From Lotus japonicus (Eukaryota; Streptophyta; Magnoliopsida; Fabales; Fabaceae): a DNA stretch of 64,000 bases. The notes beneath the pieces are model-generated. The model did no database searches, was not told where the DNA came from, and was given only the letters and a program-made list of their open reading frames with translations. Where the stretch lies: NCBI RefSeq assembly GCF_012489685.1, contig NC_080042.1, positions 82,274,983-82,338,982 on the forward strand. Reading direction: 5' to 3'. Both the position numbers and the translations under genes were made by a program. This document shows, piece by piece, positions 1 to 10,904 of the stretch; position 1 is the stretch's first letter; each line of letters opens with the position of its first letter.

Positions 1-354
1 TGCTGGAACCTGTGACAAGGGAACATCTCCTTTCCTGAATAATAACATCAATCAAACAAATAAGGGTTCACAGATCTTAAACCTTTTATGATTTATAAGA
101 TCAACACATAAAACGAAAGAGTAACTTACTGATCTTCTGAAGCAACTAATGAAAACCAAATAGGTTCTAGGACTGTTTTTCCTGTTGCATCTGTTCTCTG
201 TTGCGTCTAACATGATCTTGGATGCATCTGCTCCTTTCTGACCATCAGGACACAGCCTTCTTTGCTTCCTTGGTCCTGAAGGCAAGGTGTTTCCATCCTT
301 ATCATCTCCGACCTTTGTTTTGTGTCCATTATCCTTGGTTTTGATTTTAGACAT
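1..354 (-). CDS. partial gene at left edge, unknown product
   Basis: A minus-strand reading frame starts at an ATG at 354 and runs open to a good donor (exon end 130, followed by GTAAGT). A typical pyrimidine-rich acceptor (exon start 34) restores an open frame that runs off the window, so this is probably the start or an inner part of a spliced gene whose rest lies to the left. The visible protein is Lys/Arg-rich (about residues 3 to 35) with a short hydrophobic stretch near residue 65. The frame stays open upstream of the ATG back to about 432, so the true start may lie in another exon further right. I do not recognise the family. The 34/130 intron boundaries are the only real support. Confidence 0.35.
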
Positions 355-1280
355 GTGTAACTCACTCTGGACAGAAGCAAGTGACTCTGATTTGGTTGTT
401 ATAGTATCATACTTGATACTTCTTTAGTCCACCACGAGGAGTAGCTGGATTACATTCTAATATTGGTCAGGATAGCTGATAATTGACAGAACACATTTTA
501 TTTATGAAGAAAACTTTATATAGATCCATTAGACATCTGATTTTTAAATTCTAAGAAACAATTTAGGCATGCAATCATTTAAGAATAAGTTATATTCAAG
601 TTTAAAAGACAGGTACAACTTAATACTATGCTTGTAGAAGAGGAGGATATCACTCTCACAGAGATATTATATATGACAGGTTCAAGTTTAAAAGAAAACT
701 TTTATATATGAAACAAATAGTACTTTCTGATTTGTGAGAAAGCATTAGACAATCACATTTCAAAAAAAAGGGGGGAAAGTAGACATAATACTGAAAAAAA
801 TAAATTTAACTAAATAAATTTAGAAATACTTAGTACAGAAAAAAAAAAGAGATTTAAGGCCTTAAAAGTTGTATGTCACAGCAAAATTAATAAGTTTTGA
901 AATAAGAAAGACAAAAAAAGGAGATGGTGATCATATGCATCACTAAATCTTTAACAGCAGAATATAGATGATAAAAGAGAACACAACAGATGAAGAAACA
1001 ACACAACGGAACAAACAGATATTAACATGTCTGCAGCCATGCATTGTAGCAGCATGTTTGTTTAACTAAATTCAAAGTCACAAATTGCTATACTAAACAA
1101 AGAATCACAACAAAAACCAACCTCAGTTTTTCCACTGTGCAGAATCCGATTATGCTGCTTGAACTAGCAATTGGTTAAGCAGTTTTTTTTTGCTTTTTAG
1201 GCCGTGTATATGGGATTGTAATAACAAATAACAATCTCTTGTATTTACAAAGCCATCTATGATCACATGTTTAACTTCTA
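355..1280. other. AT-rich spacer, possibly intronic or upstream sequence of the left-edge gene
   Basis: The stretch is AT-rich with several A-runs. A short exon-like segment on the minus strand near 1121-1163, with an acceptor-like TAG before it and a donor-like GTTGGT after it, could belong to the left-edge gene. I could not confirm this by homology. Confidence 0.3.
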
Positions 1281-3338
1281 TTAGTATAAATTCCCTGCAA
1301 TATTCATCTCCTCAAAATCCTCCTCGGATGAAAACTCCTCACTACGTATATAACCAGCATCTTTCATTAGCTCATTCAATCCATCCATCAAAGGATAAAT
1401 CTCACCAGCATGAGGGTTGGAAGTGTCCCCAACAAAAAATGGAGAAAACTCACCGCCAACATCAACCCAAGCACAACCAGGAGCTTTTTTCACACCCAGA
1501 TTCCTCATATAAGTTCTCACTTCTGCTAGCTCGCTCCAACAACCAGCAGCTGCATACATATTAGCAATCAAGATATAATAACCTGAATGATCAGGCTTCA
1601 TTTCTAGTAACTTCCCTGCAGCCCATTCCCCCAACACTGTATTTCCATGGATCCGACAAGCTCCGATGAGAGTCGCCCACATCGCTGGTGTTGGCTTGTA
1701 TGGCATCCTCGTGATAATCTCCTTTGCTTTGTTCAGAAGACCAGCCCTCCCAAAAAGATCAGCCATGCAAGCATAGTGCTCAATTCTTGGAATTATTCCG
1801 TAATCATCTACCATCTCTTGAAAGAGAACTTGCCCTTGAGCTACAAGACCCGAATGACTACAAGCTGTTAGAACCGCAACCATAGCTACATGATCTGGTT
1901 TAATCTTGAACTTGCACATCTCTTCAAATATATTTAGAGCCATTTGCCCTTCTCCTTTCATACCATATCCCCTAATCATGGCGGTGTATGTGACTTCATC
2001 TCTTCTTGTCAATGAATCAAACACTCTTTTGGCTTCTAAAACTTTGCCAGACCTTGCATACATGTCCACCAGAGTATTCCACAACAATAAATATTCTTTA
2101 AACTGCTCACGCTTCATGATGTAGCAATGGAACTCTTTACCATGCTGTAGATTCGCTATGCGGGCGCAAAGAGGAAGAACGCTTGCAATGGTCACATAAT
2201 TAGGTTCAGCGCCCTCATGTAACATTTGTCTAAAAAGGAAGGAGACTTCGTCGACTCGATCCATGTGAGCAAATCCAGAGAGCATGGCGTTCCAAGTGAT
2301 CAAACCTTTCTCTTCCATTCTTTGAAACAACATATACGCATGGCCAAGGTCTCCACACCTGGAATACATCGTGATCAATGCATTTCTCACATTGTCAAGA
2401 ACATCAAAGCCAGTTCTCACAGCGTGACCATGAATCTCCTTTCCCAATTTAAGGGCTCCAATGTGAGAGCATGCATTTAATCCAACAACCATTGCAACAT
2501 GGTCCAAATGAATGGATGTTCTCATCTGAGAAAGCAGTTTAAGTGCCCCCTTGAAATTGCCTGCATGCAAGTACCCTCCAGCCATGGTGTTCCATATTAT
2601 AATATTCATTTCAACACCCTCCTCCTGCATCCTTTCAAAAAGCTTAAACGCCTCCCCCCACGTACCCCTAGAGGCATAACAGCTGATAATAGTGTTCCAA
2701 GAAACATCATCTCTTTCCGGCATATTATCAAACAAGTGACGCGCAACCTCCAGCTTCCCAAACTTAGCATACATAGAAACCAATGCATTGTGCACAAACA
2801 AGCTCCAACCCATAGAACCAACTTCAATAGCCTTATGAACCTCCACCCCAGAAGCACAATCTAACAATTCACCACAAGCCTTAAGAACAGAAGGGTAAGT
2901 GAATTCATCAGGTATAACCTGTTTCCTCAACATTTTCCTATAAGCAGAAAGAGCCTCCACAAATAGCTCATTTCTAACAAACATTGAGATTAGCATGTTC
3001 CAATGCAAAGGCTCCAAACTACTAGAACTCTCAGTGACAATGCAAGCATCATCAAAGAGATTGAACCTTGCATAGAAACTAACAAGCCTGGGAAGCATGA
3101 TTGTATTTTGATCAAAACCCAGTGAAATGACTTGGGCATGAAGCTGCTTCCCTGGTGAAAGTGAGTTAACGTTGATGCAACCCAAGAGAAGAGTGCAAAT
3201 GGGGTGCAAGAGAAGATGGGAAAACCCAGGAGAAGAAGCTGCAGCATGGTGCTGTATGTGAAGGAAAGATTTGAATGCGTTTGACAAGTGGCCATGGTAT
3301 ACAAAATTCTTGAGGGATGCAATGTGAACACCAACCAT
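1281..3338 (-). CDS. pentatricopeptide repeat (PPR) protein, PLS class with E domain
   Basis: An intronless 685-codon reading frame. The protein is a chain of about 35-residue degenerate helical repeats from roughly residue 60 to 560, with hallmark phrases such as NALVSMYAKFGKLEVARHLF and DDVSWNTIISCYA. E-type motifs follow (GACRIHGN, LANMYA-like, KKAPGCAWVDV). It stops without a DYW domain, so it is E-class. Such proteins act in mitochondria or plastids, binding single RNA sites, usually for C-to-U editing with a DYW partner or for splicing or stability. The first in-frame ATG is at 3338; the frame is open further upstream but I found no earlier ATG. Lack of introns and the length fit the family. 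The target organelle and RNA cannot be told from here, and the N-terminus is not a clear transit peptide. Confidence 0.93.
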   Translation of the reverse strand: MVGVHIASLKNFVYHGHLSNAFKSFLHIQHHAAASSPGFSHLLLHPICTLLLGCINVNSLSPGKQLHAQVISLGFDQNTIMLPRLVSFYARFNLFDDACIVTESSSSLEPLHWNMLISMFVRNELFVEALSAYRKMLRKQVIPDEFTYPSVLKACGELLDCASGVEVHKAIEVGSMGWSLFVHNALVSMYAKFGKLEVARHLFDNMPERDDVSWNTIISCYASRGTWGEAFKLFERMQEEGVEMNIIIWNTMAGGYLHAGNFKGALKLLSQMRTSIHLDHVAMVVGLNACSHIGALKLGKEIHGHAVRTGFDVLDNVRNALITMYSRCGDLGHAYMLFQRMEEKGLITWNAMLSGFAHMDRVDEVSFLFRQMLHEGAEPNYVTIASVLPLCARIANLQHGKEFHCYIMKREQFKEYLLLWNTLVDMYARSGKVLEAKRVFDSLTRRDEVTYTAMIRGYGMKGEGQMALNIFEEMCKFKIKPDHVAMVAVLTACSHSGLVAQGQVLFQEMVDDYGIIPRIEHYACMADLFGRAGLLNKAKEIITRMPYKPTPAMWATLIGACRIHGNTVLGEWAAGKLLEMKPDHSGYYILIANMYAAAGCWSELAEVRTYMRNLGVKKAPGCAWVDVGGEFSPFFVGDTSNPHAGEIYPLMDGLNELMKDAGYIRSEEFSSEEDFEEMNIAGNLY

Positions 3339-3658
3339 AGATGAATCGTTATTGGATACAAGTGGTTTGTGAAAAGGTTTGGTGGGTTGTTGTTTCCATT
3401 GTTTTGGAATGGAGCTTAGACAAGAAGAGGTCTCTGGGTTGCAGACTCCGGGAAGAAACGTGAAGATGAACGGGTTGATTTTGGAATGGGGTTCTGGAGG
3501 TTGGACAAGAAGAGGGCTCCGTCGCAGCCACCGCCGTCGTGTGCAAACACCGCGCGCAGCTCCTTCCTCACCGCGAGAACTGAGTGGGGAGGGAGATGAG
3601 TGGCTGGGCTTCGGCCCAACATGGTGTTTTTCTTTTTGTTAATAAGTTAGGTTACTAT
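3339..3658. other. upstream region of the PPR gene
   Basis: The region is moderately GC-rich and probably holds the 5' UTR and promoter of the PPR gene. The PPR frame stays open through much of it but without an ATG. Several overlapping small ORFs here look like chance. Confidence 0.4.
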
Positions 3659-3667
3659 TTAAAATAT

Positions 3668-4536
3668 GGCCAAGACTATTTGTACCATCCCTTTACTATC
3701 CACACCATCCCCTTTTTTTTTAATCCCAAAAATAACCCCAACATAGAAATCATACAAAGAAGTAAAAAAAAATACTCTCCCAACCTCACATTCTTCTTCC
3801 TTCTTCCTCTTCCACTCTCATCTTCCCTCATCCCTATTTCATCTTCTAAACACATCACACGCCTTAGAGGTATTTGAAGCTCCAAATCAGTGTAAAAGAT
3901 AAGTGGGTGAGATCAAGAGAAGAATAGAAGCTCAAAATAGGTGAGATTTTGGGATTTTTATGGTTTTTTCGCGTAAATCTGGGTAGAATATGTGGGTTAT
4001 GGTTCGTTCCGCCATTTAAACTGCGGACGTTTTATTGCTACCGCTATCTTAGTAGCGGTAACTTCCGTTATCTTAGTAGCGGTAACTTCCGCTATCTTAG
4101 TAGCGGTAACTTCCACAATCAAAATAGCTGTAACGTCCGCTATCAAGGTAGCGGTAACTTCCGCTATTAAGCTGTAATTTAAATTACAGTTTCTTTCTTC
4201 TTCTTCCTCCTTTCTTGTTCCTTTGCTCCTTCTTTCTTCTTCTTCCTCCTTTCTTGTTCCTTTACTCCTCGGTCCTTTTCCTTCTTCCTCTTTCTTTCTT
4301 CTCCTTCGTGATACAGTGAGTATGGTGGTAGGAGGCTACGGTGAGATGGAGGCTAGGGTTTTTTTTCAATTGGGAGAAGGCTAGCGTGAGAATGAGAGAG
4401 GGAGTTGGTGAGATTAGTTTTTTTTTGTTTGTAAATTGAAGTAGTTTTTTTTTTAATATTTAGGGGTATAAATGTATTTTCGCACTTAAAGGGATGGTGT
4501 GAATAGTAAATGGGGATGGTCCAAATAGTCTCTGCC
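3668..4536. mobile_element. non-autonomous Mutator-like (MULE) element with 9-bp TSD
   Basis: The left end reads GGCCAAGACTATTTGTACC and the right end, reverse-complemented, reads GGCAGAGACTATTTGGACC. Similarity between the ends continues for about 45 bases. The element is flanked by a perfect 9-base direct repeat, TTAAAATAT, at 3659-3667 and 4537-4545, as expected for Mutator-type insertion. No transposase reading frame is present. The interior has pyrimidine-rich tracts and a 24-bp minisatellite. It lies about 330 bp upstream of the PPR start codon, so it could affect that promoter. Confidence 0.82.
4044..4163 (+). repeat. 24-bp minisatellite, five units
   Basis: Five consecutive 24-base units start with CTATCTTAGTAGCGG or a close variant; the fourth and fifth have diverged. 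Each unit contains a short inverted pair, AGCGG and CCGCT. Because 24 is a multiple of three, the array is open in more than one frame and translates as repeated peptides, but I see no reason to call a gene. Confidence 0.9.
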
Positions 4537-4547
4537 TTAAAATATAG

Positions 4548-4988
4548 GGCTTAACTGTACTTTTAGTCTGCCATTTTATTCGATGCCATTTTGGTCTTTA
4601 ACAAAAATCATTAGGATTTATCGCCCTTAACGTTAATTGCCGTTTGCAGTTGTGGTTTTCCATCCGATTTTATCCAATATTTAATAGTTTCTAGTTAAAA
4701 AATTAATTAAAAATAAAAACCCATAAAATATTTAACGGTTTGCACTTTTGGCCCCACTTTGTATGGATTTGAAAATGTTTACGAGTTTTGTTTATGGGTT
4801 TTTATTTTTGTGAGTTTATATTTTTAATTAATTTTTTAATTAGAAACTATTAAATATTGGATGACATAAGACGGAAAACCAAAATTACAAACGGAAGTTA
4901 ACGTCGAGATGATAAATGCTAATGATTTTTATTGAGGATCAAAATCGTATGATTGAACAAAGTGGGGGACTAAAAGTGCAGTTAAGCC
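4548..4988. mobile_element. fold-back type DNA element with about 190-bp terminal inverted repeats
   Basis: The left end GGCTTAACTGTACTTTTAGT matches the reverse complement of the right end (GGCTTAACTGCACTTTTAGT). Imperfect similarity runs inward for nearly 190 bases, so almost all of the 441-bp element can fold back. No coding frame is present. A clean target duplication is not visible. It starts three bases after the TSD of the neighbouring MULE. Related sequence at about 4998-5115 (repeated 'ttttagtc' phrases) looks like a decayed partial copy. Confidence 0.7.
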
Positions 4989-5447
4989 AAAAATCTATGT
5001 ACTTAAATGCACTTTTAGTCCTCTACAATTAGCTTTGAGTGACTCTAGCCTCTTACTTTTAATTGTATGGTTTTAGTCATCTACTATTAGCTTCGGGTCG
5101 TTTTAGTCCCTTACTTATCGCACAATTTATATGTCAAACAAAGTTAAAATAATTACAAAACAATATATTGAATAATAATATAAATAAAACAAAAAAAACC
5201 CATTAATACAATAATATTGTGCAAGTCATGTGGGTCATGCTTGGTTGAGTGTCATGCCACCCAACATTTTCCTTAAGATTTGTCATACATTAAACTTCTT
5301 TTTCAATTATGCGAGTTTGGAAACTTGTTTGAATATCACAATGAAGTTAAAATTATGGTGGACAAAAATAACTTAACTTTTGCTTCTGTTATTATAATTT
5401 TGACTTCATCGTGATTTTCAAAAGAATTTCTAAACATGATACATTAC
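4989..5447. other. spacer with decayed repeat, then 3' flank of the BAHD gene
   Basis: The first 120 bases resemble a broken copy of the adjacent fold-back element. The rest is AT-rich and holds the presumed 3' UTR of the acyltransferase gene. No further gene is seen. Confidence 0.4.
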
Positions 5448-6818
5448 TTATTCATCTTCAAAGCATTTAAGTTGAAGATGAGCAGCCGTCATGGGGATGA
5501 AAATTGGGTCATCTTCCAGTGCAGCTACCATTTCAGGCCACAAGATAGCAGACACAGTCCAGGAACCATCACCCTGAGCACTAGGCCTTTGGTTCATGTA
5601 ACCAACTCCCACTCCTTCAATGGAAGTGTACACTGTCCCCAGCAAAGGGGGCCCAAATCCAAACTCAACTTCAGAGATAGGAAATCTTTGTCCTGAAGAC
5701 ACAACGAGGCCCGGGCCCTCCAGGCCCAACACTGCCTTAGCCAGCATCAAACCAGGCCTGTGGCACTCAACCCAATCAATCAAATCCAAGAAATGGGCCT
5801 CATTGCTCACCTTAGAAATTGCCTCATGCACCATGTCACAAATTTCTGATAATGACCCTTCTTTCAATTCTTCAACACTTGCCTCCCCAAAAGCCACAGA
5901 AAGAACATTGCCAATGTAATTAGACATGGAATTGTTACCTCTACACATTCTTTTTCTTCCATCCACCAACCAACCCATCTTGCATTTTTCATGATCAATA
6001 GTGGCAATCATTTTCTTCCACACATATGCAGAGAAAGCTTCAATCTTTGTCCTCTTGGTGCCCTTAGAAGCAAGCTCCTGCAACATTTTAATACTTGATA
6101 CATTGATATGATAAAGGCGTTTTATTTTATTAATGCGGTACACCGGCATGTTCTGTATCTCTTCCATGGTGCACCTCATGAAAGTTTGGTCTAAAGAAGA
6201 TTCATATTTTGGAGGAGAACGTGCTCGGAGGTGTCTAGTGTGGTCTGGTGTGAATGACAATGGCTTGTTTTGTGCTATGTCACACCATGAGGTGATGAAT
6301 TTACCAAAGGAAGTTGCATCACCTAGTGCATGGTCAAAGCTAAATGCTAATGAAATGCCACCACAAGTGAACTCTGTCACCTGAATTTGAAAGGGGAAAT
6401 CTGGTTGAATTGAGACAATTTTTTCTTGAAGAGTTTCATTGAGATCGTAAAAATCTAAATTGTGTAGTGGTGTGTTTGCTTGAGCTTCAATGACTAGAGA
6501 ACCATTGTTGTCACAAATTATTTCAGGTTCACTAGTTTTGGGATTTTGAATAATTTGGCCAGCAAAGGGATAATAGTGATCAAGTAATTGTGCTAGAGAG
6601 ATTTTAAGAGTTTCAACAAAAGCTTTGAAGTTACCTTGTTTTGGTTTGCGGTAGAAATACAAGTATGTAATAGGAAAACGACCTGAGAGGAGGTCAAGAT
6701 TTGAGAGGGTGACAACTGAAAATGACTCTGGTGAAGGATTTACAGCTTTTACAACACTTTTTCTAGTGAACTTGACTTCAAATTTCTCATGCTCTGAGGC
6801 TGCAACTTCCTCTGTCAT
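5448..6818 (-). CDS. BAHD-family acyltransferase
   Basis: An intronless 456-codon frame of normal family length. The catalytic HxxxD motif is present as HALGD (His163, Asp167) inside FSFDHALGDATSFG. The N-terminal half has the usual LDHYYPFAGQI phrase (about 80 to 90). BAHD enzymes are soluble and transfer acyl groups from acyl-CoA to alcohols or amines of specialised metabolites. The structural DFGWG motif near the C-terminus is altered to EFGFG (385 to 389). Asp163-type catalysis does not depend on it directly, but it shapes the fold and CoA site, so activity may be changed or the clade divergent. Acceptor and donor cannot be inferred. The start is the first ATG; a TATA-like stretch lies about 100 bases upstream. 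Confidence 0.95.
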   Translation of the reverse strand: MTEEVAASEHEKFEVKFTRKSVVKAVNPSPESFSVVTLSNLDLLSGRFPITYLYFYRKPKQGNFKAFVETLKISLAQLLDHYYPFAGQIIQNPKTSEPEIICDNNGSLVIEAQANTPLHNLDFYDLNETLQEKIVSIQPDFPFQIQVTEFTCGGISLAFSFDHALGDATSFGKFITSWCDIAQNKPLSFTPDHTRHLRARSPPKYESSLDQTFMRCTMEEIQNMPVYRINKIKRLYHINVSSIKMLQELASKGTKRTKIEAFSAYVWKKMIATIDHEKCKMGWLVDGRKRMCRGNNSMSNYIGNVLSVAFGEASVEELKEGSLSEICDMVHEAISKVSNEAHFLDLIDWVECHRPGLMLAKAVLGLEGPGLVVSSGQRFPISEVEFGFGPPLLGTVYTSIEGVGVGYMNQRPSAQGDGSWTVSAILWPEMVAALEDDPIFIPMTAAHLQLKCFEDE

Positions 6819-6918
6819 TTTTCTTTCGAAGGAGGATGGTTTTGAAAATTTGATATTTTCTTTGCCTTGAGGCTTAGGATATTAAAATGCTCCTGGATTA
6901 TATGAACTTGGCACATGT

Positions 6919-6927
6919 GCATATATA
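6919..6927 (-). promoter_or_regulatory. TATA-like box of the BAHD gene
   Basis: On the minus strand the sequence reads CTATATATG, about 100 bases upstream of the start codon at 6818. That leaves room for a start site near 6890 and a short leader. Inferred from position and composition only. Confidence 0.45.
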
Positions 6928-6939
6928 GTGTGTTTCCAC

Positions 6940-9339
6940 TAGTGCAGGATATGATGTCATGTCTCATGAGTAAAAGCTGATCTCACAAGACCACTCTTTT
7001 ATTGGTGAGTTGGTGCTTATTTCCACTAATTTCTTCGAATGATTCAAAGCATAAAACCCAAATTAAAGAAACTCAATGTATGGTCAAGTTTGGCAGACAA
7101 CATAATTGTGGAACCTGAACAATTGATATTAAGCAGTAAACTGGTATAAGCAAAGTATAAACTAATAACTACTATGCAGTACATTGACTCATATAGCATC
7201 ATGAAAGACTTGTCTAGCATGGATCAAGGAAAATTTAGTTTACAAATTAAAAAGGCTTTATTGCAAATTGACTTTAACACATTACAAGCATGCTGTAAAT
7301 AATGTATACTAAATATAGACATGCATACTCTGATCCTCCATAGTTGGAGCCTTGGAGGAATCTATGGCTTTTTTTTAGGGGGTTTCAAAAGAGGAATCTA
7401 TGGCAAACAATGCTTTATAGCCAATTCTCTTCTGAAGGCTAAAAAGCTATTGTCCCCTAAAAAGCTTTTGAGCCACGTTATTCATATGGACAATGTATCG
7501 GCCCAGAAAACATTGCTTTCCAAGTGTTTATGGAAGCCATATTAGAATCTCCATTCTCCATACTGCACCATCAACTAGTGCTTGTCACTTCAAAGTTCCA
7601 ACTTCCAAGCATGAGCTCTTAGGTAAGCACTAAGCAATGACCAAATAATAGCGAGCATTAGCATCTTGTCAAGCTAAGGAGCACTTTTCATCAATGATTC
7701 CATTTTCTTCACTGAGGCCAGTAGCACTATCAACGGTCCTTTTGGCTTTAGGTTTTAAAGTTTTTTTTTGCTAATGTATCTATCGCTACGTCAGCTTTGA
7801 CTCGCACTAGGTGGTAAGCTATTGGTCACAAAATGCAATTTTTTCCAATAATTGAGAATCGAACCCTAATCTTATAATCACGAGATGAGAGATGAGGCAA
7901 ACAAGAACAACACTACACCTCATGGTTTTAGTTTTTTGTAAGATGATTTATCCTCCTACTTATCCTCCTATAAAATCTCATATACACTAAATGAACTAAT
8001 GAGTTATTGCTTTTGATATCTCAGAAATGTAAAAAACACTTAATTCTTTCTCCATTTAGTATGTAGGAGGATTTGTAGGAGTATGGAATAGGAGGATATA
8101 GCAATGCTTTAGTTTTTTTATATGCTTTCATCCCAAAATTTGATATTTGTAGCTTCCTCACAAAATTAATTTTGAAGTTTTTTTTTTTTTGAAATGAAAT
8201 GAAATTAATTTTGAAGCTTAAATCAAATGAAATATACAGACACAAATTAATCCAACATTATAAACGTAGAACTAATCTCATGAAAAAATGAGTCAAGTCT
8301 CATGAAAAGCTTAATTTTTTGGCTCGCCTTTTCATTTGGCCATTTTATTTGGGTGAATCAAAATTAAGCAACTTTCTTTATTTTAAGAATTCACTCTAAG
8401 CAACCCGTTAGAGATGTTTTAAGTGGTAAAACTTGATTTCCTTGTTCTACTTGACAAAGTAACTTATCTCTTTCTATCTAAAACTCTAGATGGGTCCTTA
8501 TCTTAATTTTTAAGTGAAAAATGTAGCGTTTCCCAGAAAGTTCATACATTTAAGTATGTAATTATAGGATCCATCCCTAATCATGTGACACCATGTGAGC
8601 ATTAATGTTGCATTGCATCCAGAAAACCACAGACAAAACGAGAATAAAGCTTTTGGACATGGAGCGAAGTAGAGACAAACTGAACCGCCAGAAATCGATC
8701 ACCGCCACTATTTTATTTCTCTGTTTTCCCTTTCATTTCAAGTCCATTTTTATTTTCAAATTTAGGAGCTATGCGACAGTTTTTTCACATGTATATTCTT
8801 TTGTTTTCAGTTGGTTAAAACACATTATCAATCAACACAACAACAAAGGCATTATTATTAATTTTACAATAGACTCTAGTACTCTACTGTTGTAATAATT
8901 TTTGGAGTTAAAAATGTTTTTAGTGCCGTGCCCACAGTTGGAGTGAATTAGATTTTACTCTCTTAAAACAAAACTCATAGTTAGTTTTCAGTCGTAATAT
9001 TAATGAAATATGTTAATATAGTTTAAACCACCGTTAACATATTATAAATGTGGTAGCTAAAAATCGCAACTAATAAACAAAAGGCATAATAAGTGAAAGA
9101 TGGGGATTAATTTTACATATTTCATTAACATTGAGAACTAAAAAGTATTAACTGTTTTTAAAGGGGTTGTCTAAATGACCCATGATAAAGTTTGAGTTAA
9201 ATAACTCATCATCCAATCACATTGGAGATAAGTGAGATGATCAAATACAATTTTACACTTATTCTAAAGGACTAAAAGCAGATTTAACACAATTTTTTGT
9301 GTTGCCATGTAAGGCAATTTTGTGTGTTTCTGGATACAA
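6940..9339. other. gene-poor AT-rich spacer
   Basis: No supportable gene. Around 7925-8115 there are related phrases in opposite orientation (TCCTCCTA and TAGGAGGA), suggesting an old MITE. Sequence near 7740-7910 resembles dispersed plant repeat DNA. Small ORFs here are short and unlike proteins. Confidence 0.35.
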
Positions 9340-9348
9340 TAAATATTT

Positions 9349-9687
9349 GGGTTAAAAACTATAACCGTCCCTGAACTTTGAGTGAGTTTTGAAAACCGTT
9401 CCTCGCCGAAAAATTATCTGAAAACCATCCTCGAACTTTTAAAAACAATTTCAACTCATCCCTCCGGCCGCCTTAGGTCCGGTCAGTTGCTTACGTGGCT
9501 GTCCACGTCAATTAATGAGTCTATGTGTAATTTTTTTTATTATTTAAAACTAAAAATATTCCTAATTAACAATTAATCTATTTAAAAAATTCCTATTTAA
9601 AACTACTCATTTCCTATTATTTAAAAAATTAAAATTTCGAAATTAAAAGTAGCAATTAAAAATTAAATCTTTTTTTTATAATTTCTA

Positions 9688-9718
<31 letters not shown>

Positions 9719-10441
9719 TCTCTCCACCATCCTAATCTCTCTTTTTCCCAGCCACCACCGTACTACCACACCACCTTCTTCTTTTTCTTCTTCTTCTTCT
9801 TCTTCTTCTTGCTACTCTCCTCACCTCCTTTTCCTTCCCTTCCATAAAAAAAAGCCCTAAATCCCATTTCATCTTCCTGAATCAAACCTTAAATCCCTTC
9901 CCAAACAAATGGAATCCTAAATCCCTTCCCAAACGGCCAAATCTAAATGTTAAAACTTTGATTTTCCATTTGCATGTTGTTGTTGTTGTGTTAGTTTCTT
10001 CTTCTCTTTTTTTTTCTGGTTTTCTTGACAGATCTGTGGGGTTGGGTTTGAGTTTCTAGGTGGTAGGGGTTGTTTGATGGGGGTGAGGGTGGTGGGAGTA
10101 AGGGTGGTCGGTTTCTGCTCTGGTGGTGGGTATGGGTTTCTGGGTTGGTGAGGTTGGCGTTGGTGGGTTTTAGAGTTAATTAGAGATTTAGGGAATCAAA
10201 TGGGATTTAGGGTTAATTTAGGATAATTTGGTTAAATAAAAAAAATTAGGAATTTTTTAATCATAAATACTAAAAAAATTACACGTAGAAGCCACGTAAG
10301 CAACTGACCGGACATAAGGGTGCCGGAGGGATGGGTCCAAATTGTTTTCAATAGTTTGAGGATGGTTTTCAGATAATTTTCCGGCGAGGGACGGTTTTCA
10401 AAACTCGCTCAAAGTTCAGGGACAGTTATAATTTTTAACCC
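9349..10441. mobile_element. non-autonomous MULE-like element with 9-bp TSD
   Basis: Long terminal inverted repeats start with GGGTTAAAAACTATAACCGT on the left. The right end reverse-complements to GGGTTAAAAATTATAACTGT. Homology extends well over 100 bases through the GAAAACC and CGGCGAGG phrases. The flanks carry a perfect 9-base duplication TAAATATTT at 9340-9348 and 10442-10450. The interior holds a CT microsatellite, a CTT tract and a GT/G-rich part but no transposase frame. The inner-end phrase CACGTCAATTAATGAG is shared with the element at 24804-26298, so the two belong to related families. Confidence 0.85.
9687..9724 (+). repeat. (CT)n microsatellite
   Basis: About 19 CT dinucleotides with one TA interruption, inside the MULE-like element. 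A CTT-rich tract follows at about 9776-9810. Confidence 0.95.
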
Positions 10442-10904
10442 TAAATATTTTGAGCACCACTATATACAACAAATAAGCCATCATTAAAAGCTCTATTTTG
10501 TGTAGTGACAAACTAACATGGGATGATTTTTTTCCCAACAACTGTAAACAATGTGTCGGAACATTTGAGTAGCCATAACATTCACCTTAGCCTCGATTTA
10601 AGTTTTAAATTAATCTAATCTGACAGTACAATTAGTAAATAGTTAAGTTCATTTAAAATGTTTAGAGTTTGACGTATGAGTGATGCGTATAAGAATGATT
10701 TATATGTAGAAGATTATAAGCATATTCACTTAACGTAATCTCAAAATTTCAAAAGATTAGTCTCATAACTGTCGATAATGTAGTACCTTGAAAAACTAAA
10801 AAAAAGAAAAAGAAAATGCAACACCACATATATATCGGGTACGTATAAGTAGGGTTAAGAATCGGTTAATTAGGTATATTGAGGTTAAATAAATGCATTT
10901 GTAG

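Noticed and set aside
4042..4170. Minisatellite read as a coding repeat protein
   Set aside because: Open in two frames only because the unit is 24 bases. No start context or flanking coding signal.
10486..10507. Possible CACTA-type right terminus (TTTTGTGTAGTG)
   Set aside because: No matching CACTA left end or subterminal repeats were found nearby, so it is likely chance.
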